Part shown: piece after piece, positions 1 to 8,034 of the stretch
Layout of the letters: every line of letters begins with the position of its first letter
Position numbering within the stretch: the stretch's first letter is position 1
Source of the DNA: CAUZSN01 sp963582345
GTDB taxonomy: Bacteria; Planctomycetota; Planctomycetia; Planctomycetales; Planctomycetaceae
NCBI GenBank assembly: GCA_963582345.1
Contig: CAUZSN010000054.1
Location: 1 to 18,129, forward strand
Length of the DNA: 18,129 nt
Reading direction: 5' to 3'
Notes under the pieces: model-generated
What the model was told of the DNA's origin: nothing
Databases searched by the model: none
What the model saw: only the letters and a program-made list of their open reading frames with translations
Position numbers and translations under genes: made by a program

Positions 1-302
1 CTGCCGCTCATGTCTCGCATCATGGGTATAGCTTCTGCAAACTTCGTCCCGAGCTTAACGCCGTGAGGGTCACAGGCAAGGCCGTATTCGCATTTAGGAT
101 CGGGGTAAGTCGTCAAAACGTGCAGCGCAAATGCTGCTCGCTCGGCCAGGTCTAAGGTGTCAGGAACAAGGGCTTCATATCTTTGACCGGGAACACGAGG
201 TTCTCCATTCCCTTCGAAGGCCGACGCACTTTGCTGGCCTGCTATAAGGCTTATGGTCATTAGTCCAACCAAAGCACGCACCACAAAGTATCTTCGTTTC
301 AT
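1..302 (-). CDS. Secreted planctomycetal protein of unknown function (5' part only)
   Basis: This is the first 100 codons of a gene that runs off the left edge of the window. The ATG at 302-300 has an AGGA Shine-Dalgarno 7 nt upstream. The product starts with a Sec-type signal peptide: basic MKRR, a hydrophobic stretch (about residues 6-22), then a small-residue cleavage region near SASA-FEG (about 25-28). The mature part contains VPDTLDLAERAAFALHVL, which I recognise from large exported planctomycetal proteins, some of which resemble toroid-fold glycoside hydrolases. That link is from memory and gives no enzyme activity. A cysteine pair (CEYGLAC) and EAIPMMRDMSG follow. The reading frame is open to the window edge. 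I am fairly sure of the gene and its export, and unsure of function. Confidence 0.72.
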   Translation of the reverse strand, partial: MKRRYFVVRALVGLMTISLIAGQQSASAFEGNGEPRVPGQRYEALVPDTLDLAERAAFALHVLTTYPDPKCEYGLACDPHGVKLGTKFAEAIPMMRDMSG

Positions 303-838
303 TGGGTCGTCCTATCAGCTAATAGATTTTCTAGAAAAGAACTTGGACGTTTCGTACTCGCCCACGGTTTGCAATCACCCAATCAATCCTACTTGAGCAA
401 TCCGATCTAACTCGAACAAAAACTATTGTCTGCGTTGAGGGCAATTTGTGTGTATTGTGAAGCAACTCCAAACATCTTGATTTACCAAATGGATGTCGCA
501 TTCCATGCTAAGACGCTTTTTCAAACTACCTCTCTTTGAAAACGAATTCAACCGCTCTAGCCAAACAGCACCACAATAACTTATCAGCCATGTGTTTCGC
601 AGAGTTATTGTGACTATCATTATTCTGATATCTGGGACTCGAAAAACCATAGGATTAATGCAAAAATCAATCGTACGGTTGCGCTTTGTTCGTGTACGAG
701 CTAGGAGACAGACTCTTTGTTGCTTCATACTCATAATGGTCTCCTGTTGGTGTTTGTCCAATGGGCTCTGAGTCTTAATTAAACCGCGCTAAAACGTCCC
801 CTGTCGACCTTCCACCACCGATCGCCCTGGAACCACGT
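303..838. other. 536-bp gap with one weak ORF
   Basis: This stretch separates the divergent secreted-protein gene and doxX, so it should hold promoters for both, but I could not fix convincing -35/-10 pairs. The only ORF with a ribosome-binding site is the minus-strand one at 423-734. A 7-bp inverted repeat (AGGAGAC at 703-709, GTCTCCT at 739-745) lies over the start of that ORF and may be chance. I saw no RNA gene or mobile-element end. Confidence 0.4.
423..734 (-). CDS. Hypothetical protein, 103 aa, no recognisable family
   Basis: Starting at the ATG at 734, this frame encodes 103 residues and has an AGGAG Shine-Dalgarno with a 6-nt spacer, better than most upstream regions here. An upstream in-frame start at 761 has no such support. 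The N-terminus is rich in Arg and Lys (MSMKQQRV, then RTRTKRNRT), with a mildly hydrophobic middle (about residues 38-65). It has no motif I recognise, and its amino-acid mix (many Cys, Ile, Arg, Trp) is unlike a clear globular protein. It could be an orphan gene, a remnant or a chance ORF. The ribosome-binding site is the only real argument for it. Confidence 0.28.
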   Translation of the reverse strand: MSMKQQRVCLLARTRTKRNRTIDFCINPMVFRVPDIRIMIVTITLRNTWLISYCGAVWLERLNSFSKRGSLKKRLSMECDIHLVNQDVWSCFTIHTNCPQRRQ

Positions 839-1762
839 GTGAAGAATTCAATTTCCTGCTACATGCCTTTTGCCAAAATTATTCTAGTGCTACTACGACT
901 GGCCATCGGCTGGCATCTGCTCTACGAAGGCTTGTACAAGCTGGATTCGCATGAGTCCGATCACCCCTGGTCCGCCCAACCCTATCTCGAGCGTTCCGAG
1001 GGTCCGTTCCGCGAATTATTTCGTGAGCTAGCCCGTGAGTACGATCATCGAACCGAATTCGACGAAGCGGTTATCACGAAGCAATGGTCGCAACATCTGG
1101 ATCGCTTCAACCAATTCTACCGTCTCGATGCAGACCAGCGCGAGTCGGCCGAAGGCGAGTCGCGACTAGCCGAGCAACGCCTGAAGGACCAGTTATACAA
1201 CGACCCTCAGACGCGCAGTATCGTGAAAAAGTATACGCAAGATCTAATGGCTATTCCCGGCTCGCTAACGACGGGTGAGCAAAAGCGACTGACCGCGTAT
1301 CGTGAGTTATTGCGCCGTAAAGTCGCTGGGCTTACTGAAAACTTAGAAGCTCAGTTACTCGGTCTCCTGACTCCCGAGCAACATAAGCGAGGTGATCTAC
1401 CGGTAACTGCAAGCACGATCGACATAATCGACCAATTAGTGATTTGGGGATTGATACTGAGCGGAGCTTGTTTGATTATTGGATTATTCAGCCGGCTCGC
1501 AGCGCTGGGAGGAGCGGCCATGCTAATGATGTTCTACCTTGCAATGCCACCCTTACCTGGACTAACGGCCGCGACTGAAGGGACGTCGCATTATCTGTAT
1601 GTGGATAAGAACCTAGTTGAGTTGCTCGCCTTGCTGCTGCTGGTGTCAACGAACTCGGGCCGCTGGGCCGGCTTGGATGTGTTGGTCCGAGCAGCCGTGA
1701 CCGCGCCGTTGCTTGGAATCTTCCAAAAAAAACAGTCTATTGTCGTCGCAGATGATGGTTAG
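839..1762 (+). CDS. DoxX-family membrane protein with a large soluble insert
   Basis: The product is a 307-residue integral membrane protein of the DoxX-like family. A first membrane helix lies at about residues 10-30 (ILVLLRLAIGWHLLYEGLYKL, with the usual GW and EGLYKL). Three more are at about 198-216, 220-237 and 258-272, and DKNLVELLALLLLV fits the family's last helix. Between helices 1 and 2 is a charged segment of about 160 residues (35-192), probably helical, much longer than in short DoxX proteins of about 130-150 residues. The start is GTG at 839 with a poor ribosome-binding site; an in-frame ATG at 863 is possible. The next gene, 402 bp downstream on the same strand, is a Gfo/Idh/MocA oxidoreductase, a neighbour I recall from other planctomycetes. 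DoxX proteins are linked to quinone or thiol redox partners, but the substrate here is unknown. Confidence 0.86.
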   Translation: MKNSISCYMPFAKIILVLLRLAIGWHLLYEGLYKLDSHESDHPWSAQPYLERSEGPFRELFRELAREYDHRTEFDEAVITKQWSQHLDRFNQFYRLDADQRESAEGESRLAEQRLKDQLYNDPQTRSIVKKYTQDLMAIPGSLTTGEQKRLTAYRELLRRKVAGLTENLEAQLLGLLTPEQHKRGDLPVTASTIDIIDQLVIWGLILSGACLIIGLFSRLAALGGAAMLMMFYLAMPPLPGLTAATEGTSHYLYVDKNLVELLALLLLVSTNSGRWAGLDVLVRAAVTAPLLGIFQKKQSIVVADDG

Positions 1763-2164
1763 TCCAGATTGTTCACAATCATAGTTGAATTGATGGCGAC
1801 ATCCATCGGCACCACGAGTTGAAGCTATTCTTGCGAAAAACACTTTGTAAACTGGCTGTCAGTAGCAACCCAAAGCACAAGATTTGATATTGCGCGTTCT
1901 GGTCGTAAAGGCGAAGCGTCTTGATCGAAGGCCAAAACCTCGCGCGAGCGACGTTTCAAAAATCCGCTTGTTACACAACGGTTTGAGCCTTCAAATAAAT
2001 ATGTTGTCGCAATCACACAATCGACACAACTTCAAAACTCGCAAGCAAGAGGCTTGACCGCATTTCCCTCGCTTACACTACGGGCCAGTAAGTAATCCGA
2101 GAAAAGTCGAACGATACGATACAGCGGCGTTGAAAAAAACTGGAACTTAGCTAAGGAAATCTCC
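1763..2164. other. 402-bp gap between doxX and the oxidoreductase gene
   Basis: I see no gene I can support here. A 63-codon minus frame (1825-2016) lacks a ribosome-binding site and a recognisable sequence. The last bases hold the AAGGA Shine-Dalgarno of the downstream gene. Given the length, the downstream gene probably has its own promoter, but no clear -35/-10 pair stands out. Confidence 0.4.
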
Positions 2165-3694
2165 ATGCATCTGACCCCCGAGCAAAAGCAAGTCGGCCGG
2201 GATAATTTCTACAATACATTGGGAGTCACACGACGAAGTCTCCTGAAAGCCGCGGTGGCGGCGCCGGCAGCTGGAGCGTTCTACTTTGGTTATTCCCAAC
2301 AGGGAGGCAACCCGGTACGAGCTGGTTTGATCGGAACCGGAGATGAAGGCAATCTCCTGCTCTCCCAGTCGAATCCAGACTATGTTCAATTCATCGCCTT
2401 CAGTGACATCCGTCCCTCGCAGATCGAGCGGGCAAAGTCTGGTGACGAGAATAGCAACTACCGCCTCGGCTTTAGGCGAAAATATGACATGAACGAACAT
2501 CAGTTCCGACAAGAGATTCGCTTTTATGAAAGCTACCGACGCCTGCTGCAAGATGCTGACATCGAAATGGTTGTCATCGCATTGCCGTTGCACATGCACT
2601 ATCCGGTTGTGATTGACGCGTTAGACGCCGGTAAACACGTACTGTGTGAGACACTGCTGGCCAAGGAGGTTGGACAGTGTAAGAAAATGGCACGCAAAGC
2701 CAAGCTAACAGGATTGCACTTGGCGGTCGGCTATCAGCGTCACTACAACGTGCTTTACGACAATGCTCTCTCGCTCATCGAAGACAACCTGCTTGGTGAA
2801 ATCCACCACATCCGTGCGCTGTGGCATCTCAATAACACTTGGCCATGGAAGAAGGGCGGCAAAGTCCAATCTATCGATAATTGGCGAAAGCCGATCCCGG
2901 ATTCAGATGTGGGGATGAACTTCAAAAAGTACGGCTACAATTCGCTTGAAGAACTCTGCCGATGGCGACTTTACGAACGCACTAGTGGTGGCTTGATGAC
3001 CGAATTGGGCACCCATCAATTGGACGCTTGCAGCATCTTTCTCGGCCAAGTCCACCCACTAGCCGTGACCGGTGTGGGCGGAAAATACTTTTTCGAAGAT
3101 GACCGCGACGCAAACGACCACGTATTCGCGACCTTCGAATTCCCCGGCTACGATCATCCTCAGGGCAAGAATACTGGCAGCAATACCAACGATGTTACGG
3201 TAGTCAGCTACTCGTCAATTACCACCAACACGATCGAGCAGTACGGCGAACAGATCATGGGATCTCGCGGATCGATGTTCGTCGAGAGTGAACAGGACGT
3301 GATGTTATTTAAGGAACGAACTCCGGGAGAAACCACCGCACCGCCCGAGATGAGAGTGACCGTCACCGGTGCATCCGCAGGGCAGCCCGTGTTGGACACA
3401 TCCGAGAGTCCGGCGCCAGCTGCTGCTGGATTAGCACAGGCGACAATGGCCGAAGAGTCCAGCTATGGCTACCGTGAGGAAATGGAGCATCTCGCCTGGT
3501 GCATCCGCAATCCAGCTCCAGAGAACCAGCCACGCTGTGTGCCAACGGTCGCGCTGGCCAATGCCGTCATTAGCCTAACCTCAAATCTTGCGATCCGCCG
3601 ACAGCAGCGCATCGAGTTCAAACCGGAATGGTTCGATCCCGAAAGCGACGAGGTGCCAGAGACTGACGACGAATTGACAGCCTCAAAGGGATAG
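2165..3694 (+). CDS. Gfo/Idh/MocA-family oxidoreductase with Tat-type leader
   Basis: This is a 509-residue NAD(P)-dependent dehydrogenase-like protein of the Gfo/Idh/MocA family, which oxidises or reduces sugars and related polyols. The ATG has AAGGA 7 nt upstream. TRRSLLKAA (residues 22-30) plus a hydrophobic stretch to about 43 resembles a twin-arginine export signal, as is common for planctomycetal members. The Rossmann dinucleotide motif is GLIGTGDEG (54-62). HVLCETLLAKEV (158-169) sits where the family has CEKP, so the usual catalytic Lys-Pro is Thr-Leu here. GTHQLDACSIFLG (282-294) fits the conserved GTH/D-I motif in the C-terminal domain. The last 90 residues include a Pro/Ala-rich linker and a conserved REEMEHLAWC segment. 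Upstream is DoxX and downstream a convergent gene. The family call is firm, the substrate is unknown, and activity is uncertain because of the altered motif. Confidence 0.9.
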   Translation: MHLTPEQKQVGRDNFYNTLGVTRRSLLKAAVAAPAAGAFYFGYSQQGGNPVRAGLIGTGDEGNLLLSQSNPDYVQFIAFSDIRPSQIERAKSGDENSNYRLGFRRKYDMNEHQFRQEIRFYESYRRLLQDADIEMVVIALPLHMHYPVVIDALDAGKHVLCETLLAKEVGQCKKMARKAKLTGLHLAVGYQRHYNVLYDNALSLIEDNLLGEIHHIRALWHLNNTWPWKKGGKVQSIDNWRKPIPDSDVGMNFKKYGYNSLEELCRWRLYERTSGGLMTELGTHQLDACSIFLGQVHPLAVTGVGGKYFFEDDRDANDHVFATFEFPGYDHPQGKNTGSNTNDVTVVSYSSITTNTIEQYGEQIMGSRGSMFVESEQDVMLFKERTPGETTAPPEMRVTVTGASAGQPVLDTSESPAPAAAGLAQATMAEESSYGYREEMEHLAWCIRNPAPENQPRCVPTVALANAVISLTSNLAIRRQQRIEFKPEWFDPESDEVPETDDELTASKG

Positions 3695-3915
3695 CCTGCA
3701 ATGTGTACGGTGGATACCAGCCCGCTGCACAAGTTTCGAAGTTGCGTTTAACAGGCGATTCCGGCAGGGAGTTATTGGAAAACACCTGTCTTTAGAAGAC
3801 GAAAACTTTGTGTAACAAGCGTGCCCGTGACAACCGACTAGAACACACAACACTGAAACATTTCTGTGCCGCGTTAGTCTACAAACCGACGAATGAGTGC
3901 GAAGATTTACGAATG

Positions 3916-5331
3916 CTAGGCGATCTCGAACCTCTGGTGGTCGATCTCATCCTTATCAAAGACACCGAGACCTAAAAGTGCCGCCAACGGCACATGTTGT
4001 GGCTGACGGATATGAAATTGCTCGGGGTACGGACGCCCAGAGTCATCGATGATCTCGGGTTTGATTCGACTTTCACCGTCCAGCCCCATACGCGCAACAG
4101 CTGGCCAGCCTTCCTGAGCTCGCTTGGCGTCGACAATCTCCCAGCCCACACGGTCCAGAGCGACGGGATCGGTTGCAAACAGCAGCGATTTGTACTCCCA
4201 AGTGGCAAAGGTCCGGTTCCAAGCGCCCGGTCCGCCCTCGTAGGCGCCAACCAATCCATCGAGAATCTGAAGGACACATTTCTGCCGCGTTGGGGGTAAC
4301 GAGACCGCTGCGGGAATGAACGTCTGACAATGATTCATCGTCGTTCCGAGTGCGTCGGGGCTTCCCGGAAGCAACATGTGGCTGCGGGCTACGTTGTTAA
4401 CAAGACCGTGCGACATATTTTTGAGCGCAAACGTTATGCCGGCCGATCGATGGTCTTTCAGCACGGGGACCGAAATAACCTTGTCAACTTTCTTGGTAAC
4501 AATTTTCGTAAGGTGTGAGCGAAAACGACGATCGTCCTTAGGGTCGTGGTACTCTGGTGGCTGGCAAAATGCCAATTCACGGAAGACGTCGCGATCGTAA
4601 CCAGCCACGTTCTTCTGGCGCCGATCGCCTCGGATCTGGCCATCTATCTCCAATTGTGCATGGTCGACTTTGGACGAACAGCATTCCCATTTGATGCCTT
4701 CTGGCAAAATCTCGGTGTAGCCAGCCTGGATAAATTGGTCGAGGTAGCGGTCAAAAACGATGATGTCCGCAGTCCTTATCCCCGCAGATGTTAGGCCATC
4801 GATGACCTCATGGACCACCTCATAGCTGGATATCGGGCCCGGTCGCTTGAGATCGACACAAAGCTCTGCTTTGTTGCTATCGGCGCCGGGTTTGGGAACC
4901 ATTCCCACCGGAACAACCTTAATGCCAATGCGATCGCCCTTTTGGAAAAAATATCGCCAAGCATCGACCAAGCTTTCAGCATCAGGAACGAGCTGCTGCA
5001 TGCCGTGCTTGATCATCGCTTTGACGGCCGCCGGATCGCGCCGCCCGTCACGGACCGAGCCGGAATGGGCTACTTCAACGACGCGTCCCGGGAACGGACC
5101 GGGCATGACCATCTCGCCGACGGGAGCGGCGATTGCTGACTGAATTCGAATGTTCTCACGTATATTAGATTTGCCATCCGGCTGCTGGGACGGTGCCTCT
5201 AAAGCGTTTTGATCGCTACATCCCAACACCCCTCCGGCCAGCGTGCCCGCTGCAATGCCGCCTAGAAAATTCCTGCGGCTCAACTCGGCACGCGACCGCG
5301 ACGATTGCTTCCGTCGCCGACACGGTTTCAT
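3916..5331 (-). CDS. DUF362-domain protein, Tat-exported lipoprotein
   Basis: The product is 471 residues. It opens with a basic leader, a twin-arginine motif (LSRRNFLGG, residues 17-25), a hydrophobic segment, and a lipobox ending LGC with Cys38 as the expected lipid anchor. It should thus be exported folded and tethered to a membrane. The rest matches the DUF362 pattern: a motif with VVEVAHS early on, ISVPVLKDHRSAGITFALKN in the middle (about 310), and LLFATDPVALDRVG near 400. DUF362 domains occur alone or with 4Fe-4S ferredoxin domains and have no settled reaction; this protein has no clustered CxxCxxC ferredoxin motif. The start ATG has AAGGAA 6 nt upstream. It is convergent with the oxidoreductase gene and separated from it by 221 bp, so the two are not co-transcribed. 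Confidence 0.86.
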   Translation of the reverse strand: MKPCRRRKQSSRSRAELSRRNFLGGIAAGTLAGGVLGCSDQNALEAPSQQPDGKSNIRENIRIQSAIAAPVGEMVMPGPFPGRVVEVAHSGSVRDGRRDPAAVKAMIKHGMQQLVPDAESLVDAWRYFFQKGDRIGIKVVPVGMVPKPGADSNKAELCVDLKRPGPISSYEVVHEVIDGLTSAGIRTADIIVFDRYLDQFIQAGYTEILPEGIKWECCSSKVDHAQLEIDGQIRGDRRQKNVAGYDRDVFRELAFCQPPEYHDPKDDRRFRSHLTKIVTKKVDKVISVPVLKDHRSAGITFALKNMSHGLVNNVARSHMLLPGSPDALGTTMNHCQTFIPAAVSLPPTRQKCVLQILDGLVGAYEGGPGAWNRTFATWEYKSLLFATDPVALDRVGWEIVDAKRAQEGWPAVARMGLDGESRIKPEIIDDSGRPYPEQFHIRQPQHVPLAALLGLGVFDKDEIDHQRFEIA

Positions 5332-5571
5332 GATGATTCCTTATAAATTATGTTGCTCAATATTCGTTGATCCACCTCGCCAAAGTCATTTTATCACGAA
5401 ACAGGCAGAATGAACACTGCGGTTAGGTGTGCGACGTCGTCAACTGCGGATAAAGACAAATCAGTCAATTCGAAGAACAACTGGTCAAAGCCTTGAACAA
5501 CTGACATACTAGCCATAAGCTGGCGAAGTCTCGCCTACTCTACTGGTTGCTCAACGCTTTGGGAAAAGACA

Positions 5572-5820
5572 ATGCGAAGGATATTATCGTTCGCTGCCAT
5601 CCTTCTTTGTACGGTAACACCTTCGGTCGTGACCGCGCACCCAGGACATGGTGCAGATGGCGGTGGCTACAATCTCCAACACTATTTTTCCGAACCAATA
5701 CATTTGGTTACGGGACTTGGTTTGCTAGTCGTGTCGTTGCTGGCGATCAAGATGGTGTGGTGTTTTGTCCGTTCGTTTAGAACGAATGCGTCCGCGCTGC
5801 CCCTCGTCGAAGGCAAATGA
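5572..5820 (+). CDS. Small exported membrane protein with HPGHG motif
   Basis: The product is 82 residues. It has an N-terminal signal (MRRILSFAAILLCTV, residues 1-15) with likely cleavage after VVTA, so the mature chain starts at or near HPGHGADGGG (residues 23-32). One membrane helix follows at about residues 47-65 (GLGLLVVSLLAIKMV), then a short basic tail. An HPGHG start is also seen at the mature end of HupE/UreJ-type metal permeases, so metal binding is a reasonable guess, but this protein has only one mature membrane helix. GGGA upstream of the ATG serves as ribosome-binding site. A frame starting at 5547 overlaps it but lacks this pattern. The signal, motif and helix in order make a real gene likely; the function is unknown. 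Confidence 0.7.
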   Translation: MRRILSFAAILLCTVTPSVVTAHPGHGADGGGYNLQHYFSEPIHLVTGLGLLVVSLLAIKMVWCFVRSFRTNASALPLVEGK

Positions 5821-6019
5821 GTTGGCCATTCAACTGATTTGGCTCATCCCTGCAAGTTTGTATGCCAAAGTAGTCTCTTCAGTGTCTTGCTCCTCGGCGA
5901 AACTGGCGATCACAGCGATACACCGCTGAGCGAGACTGTTGGTCTTGCCGGCTAGGACGGCTTTCAGCTACAAACCGCGACCAACTTGTTCCAATCGAAA
6001 AAACAAAGGTTCGCGCAAT

Positions 6020-6658
6020 ATGTTAGGAACGGAACTCACGGCTCGACAGTATCTGGATCGGTGCGGCCAGGCATTTGATGGGTTGGATGTGTCGCAGACC
6101 CAAGGTCTGAGCGACGAAATCTATGCTGCCTACGAAGACAGTCGATTTGTGTTCCTTTGCGGCAATGGCGGCAGTGGTTCGAATTCGTCTCACTTCTGCG
6201 AAGACTTGGGCAAGAGCACCTTGAGTCGAAAAGATTTCAACAACGATAGCGTCAAACGGCTGCGGGTGCTCAGCCTGACGGACAACACGCCGTACATCCT
6301 GGCTTGGGGAAACGACGAAGGGTTCGACCGAATCTTCGTCGAACAGTTGAAAAATCTGGCGTCGCCGGACGACGTATTGATCGCCATTAGCGGCAGTGGC
6401 AATAGTGCCAATGTACTAAGTGCCGTCCAATGGGCGAACAAGCATCATTTAAAAACGTGGGGCGTCACGGGTTTCGATGGCGGCACACTGCGAATGCTGG
6501 CGAAGAATAGCCTACACGTGCCGCTGGACGACATGGGCTTGGTAGAATCGATCCACCTAATCCTGTTTCACTGGATCTTGGATGACGTCTACGCACGCGT
6601 GAACGGTATGGGAAGGTGTCGTCAAAATGTTCAGGCGAACGAACATCTTGCCGCCTGA
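6020..6658 (+). CDS. SIS-domain sugar isomerase, phosphoheptose isomerase (GmhA) type
   Basis: The product is 212 residues, close to the GmhA family length. GmhA converts sedoheptulose 7-phosphate to D-glycero-D-manno-heptose 7-phosphate in the cytoplasm, the first step toward heptose for surface glycans. The phosphate-binding SIS motif is CGNGGSG (47-53), the second SIS loop is AISGSGNSANVL (122-133), and VTGFDGG is at 149-155. HFCEDLGK (58-65) aligns with the E. coli HFAEEL segment, placing Asp62 at the catalytic Glu65 position; ESIHLILFH (176-184) keeps the catalytic His region. I start at the ATG at 6020, with AAAGG about 10 nt upstream, not at the in-frame TTG at 5939, because the 27 extra residues look like untranslated sequence. 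It is convergent with the SirB1 gene, with 12 bp between stops. The exact sugar substrate is inferred. Confidence 0.86.
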   Translation: MLGTELTARQYLDRCGQAFDGLDVSQTQGLSDEIYAAYEDSRFVFLCGNGGSGSNSSHFCEDLGKSTLSRKDFNNDSVKRLRVLSLTDNTPYILAWGNDEGFDRIFVEQLKNLASPDDVLIAISGSGNSANVLSAVQWANKHHLKTWGVTGFDGGTLRMLAKNSLHVPLDDMGLVESIHLILFHWILDDVYARVNGMGRCRQNVQANEHLAA

Positions 6659-6670
6659 TCGTCCTAGTCC

Positions 6671-7510
6671 TCAATTCCAGTGCGCTAACTGCGTCTGTGC
6701 TTCGCAGATATGGTGTTTCAAGACATCAGCGTCGCCGGACGGACAGGTTTTTAGACAGGTCTGAAGCACATCGATCGCTTGGCCGGGACGATTCGCGTGC
6801 AGAGCGATGATCCCCAAATCGCGTCGTTCCAGGTACGAAGTTGGAAGAAGCGCCGTCAGACGTTGTTGTACACCACAGGCAGCTGCCCAGTCTTCCTGCT
6901 GCGTGTACAGCGATTTTAAATTGGTAAGCATGCGGATGATAATCGGTCGCGAACTCACAGGCTGCAATCTCGACGTGACTTGCTCAGTCGACATACCGGT
7001 GATCGACTGCAACCACTGGACGCATTCATCCAGTGTCAGAATGCGACCGTGTGAGAATGCATCCAGGAACATCGGTTCTTCGCATGATTCAAGACGTGTT
7101 AAAAAGTGCATTGGCGCGCCGACGCCTTGCAACTCCAGGCCCAATGACTGAGCCACTGCTATGTAGAGCACCGAAAGGCTAATCGGGATTCCACGTTTCG
7201 TCTCGATCACTCGGTTCAAATAGCTACTGTCAGCCCGTTCATACGCACCTTGATCGCCGGCGATGCCGTGAGTCTCGCCCAGACAACATGCCAACTCACG
7301 CAGGGCATCGATTTCAGATTTTGCCCGTGCGACAGGACCTGCCAGCTCGGCCCGGCGGGCATTGATCCAGCCAAGCGTCTGGTTGAAATCGAGACTGGGG
7401 TAGGCATCGCGTGCTAATTCCAGAGCAGCATAAGTCAAATCTACGTCAGTTCGCCGCCCCAAGAGTTTCGTGAACTCCGGATCGCGCGAAAATGCAATTT
7501 CAATCGTCAT
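6671..7510 (-). CDS. SirB1-family protein: transglutaminase-like domain plus TPR tail
   Basis: The product is 279 residues if started at the ATG at 7510, which has AGGGA 8 nt upstream. The frame is open to 7609, but the extra 33 residues have no good start signal and lie outside the family domain. The core is SirB1/transglutaminase-like: SSYLNRVIETKRGIPIS (95-111), SVLYIAVAQSLGL (113-125), GVGAPMHFLTR (129-139) and FLDAFSHGRILT (148-159). The C-terminal third (about 185-279) looks like tetratricopeptide repeats (for example LYTQQEDWAAACGVQQRL), the usual arrangement. The transglutaminase-like fold of this family is not thought to keep a full catalytic triad, and its role is poorly known. It is divergent from the broken zinc-ribbon gene and convergent with the SIS gene. 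Confidence 0.88.
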   Translation of the reverse strand: MTIEIAFSRDPEFTKLLGRRTDVDLTYAALELARDAYPSLDFNQTLGWINARRAELAGPVARAKSEIDALRELACCLGETHGIAGDQGAYERADSSYLNRVIETKRGIPISLSVLYIAVAQSLGLELQGVGAPMHFLTRLESCEEPMFLDAFSHGRILTLDECVQWLQSITGMSTEQVTSRLQPVSSRPIIIRMLTNLKSLYTQQEDWAAACGVQQRLTALLPTSYLERRDLGIIALHANRPGQAIDVLQTCLKTCPSGDADVLKHHICEAQTQLAHWN

Positions 7511-7698
7511 ATCGAATTCCCTTCCGGAACCCCGAAAGCGTGACACTCGGCAGGATTCTATCGCGTCTCTGACTTGACGACAATTGGTAATTTCGGCGAT
7601 GCGTGTCAAACGAGCTTGATTTGAAGGGTTGGTTTGTCATACACCGCCTCCCGGATTTTACGATCACCTCCAGCACACATCCGTTTGGACCTGAGGGC

Positions 7699-7910
7699 AT
7701 GGATGTCGAGATAACTCAGGCAGAATCGGAACCCAAACAGCCTAGCCTATTTGTCGGTGTCCACATGAAGTACTGTAATATTTGCATCCTCGTCTCTGTC
7801 AATTGTGGTTGTGACGCATTCGTAAGATGATGCCCACGCTGTAGCACTCAAGTACGGATTCCAACCGTCCGTGGAGGCGGCTCGACCGACCAATTTTTTC
7901 TGCTTCGTGA
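7699..7910 (+). pseudogene. Broken small zinc-ribbon protein gene
   Basis: The frame from the ATG at 7699 encodes LFVGVHMKYCNI, then DAFVR, then an in-frame TGA at 7828-7830, and continues at once as CPRCSTQVRIP and GGGSTDQFF. This matches a planctomycete-type small zinc ribbon of about 70 residues that I recall as having FVGWCPRC, so the TGA sits where Trp (TGG) is expected. The frame then runs past the normal end to 8022. Adding one T to the six-T run at 7894-7899 gives QFFSAS and a stop at 7908-7910, the ending I remember for this family. So there are two lesions: one nonsense change and one single-base loss. The gene fills the gap between the SirB1 and MFS genes. The family match is from memory; the shared frame across the TGA is directly visible. 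GTG at 7603 is a possible longer start. Confidence 0.68.
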
Positions 7911-8034
7911 TGATCGGCCAGCCCACCGGCTGTACCTGGAAGCCGTTTTCAATTGTGACTGTGAAATATTAATTGAAGACTGCGCCGGATTCAGTACACG
8001 TCGCATGAATCGAGTGGAGTGAGACACGTTGGCT

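Noticed and set aside
3788..3800. GTCTT-TAG-AAGAC hairpin between the convergent oxidoreductase and DUF362 genes
   Set aside because: The stem is only 5 bp, with no T-run on either strand; too weak to call a terminator.
3994..5143. Several long plus-strand ORFs antisense to the DUF362 gene
   Set aside because: They are shadows of the minus-strand gene, which has the Tat signal, lipobox and family motifs.
7828..7830. TGA read as Trp or selenocysteine in the zinc-ribbon gene
   Set aside because: Other genes here use TGA as a normal stop (leuD, for example), and the nearby T-run slip shows a second lesion, so decay is simpler than recoding.
7920..7933. CAGCC-CACC-GGCTG hairpin downstream of the MFS gene
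   Set aside because: A 5-bp stem without a T-run on the minus strand; not a terminator.
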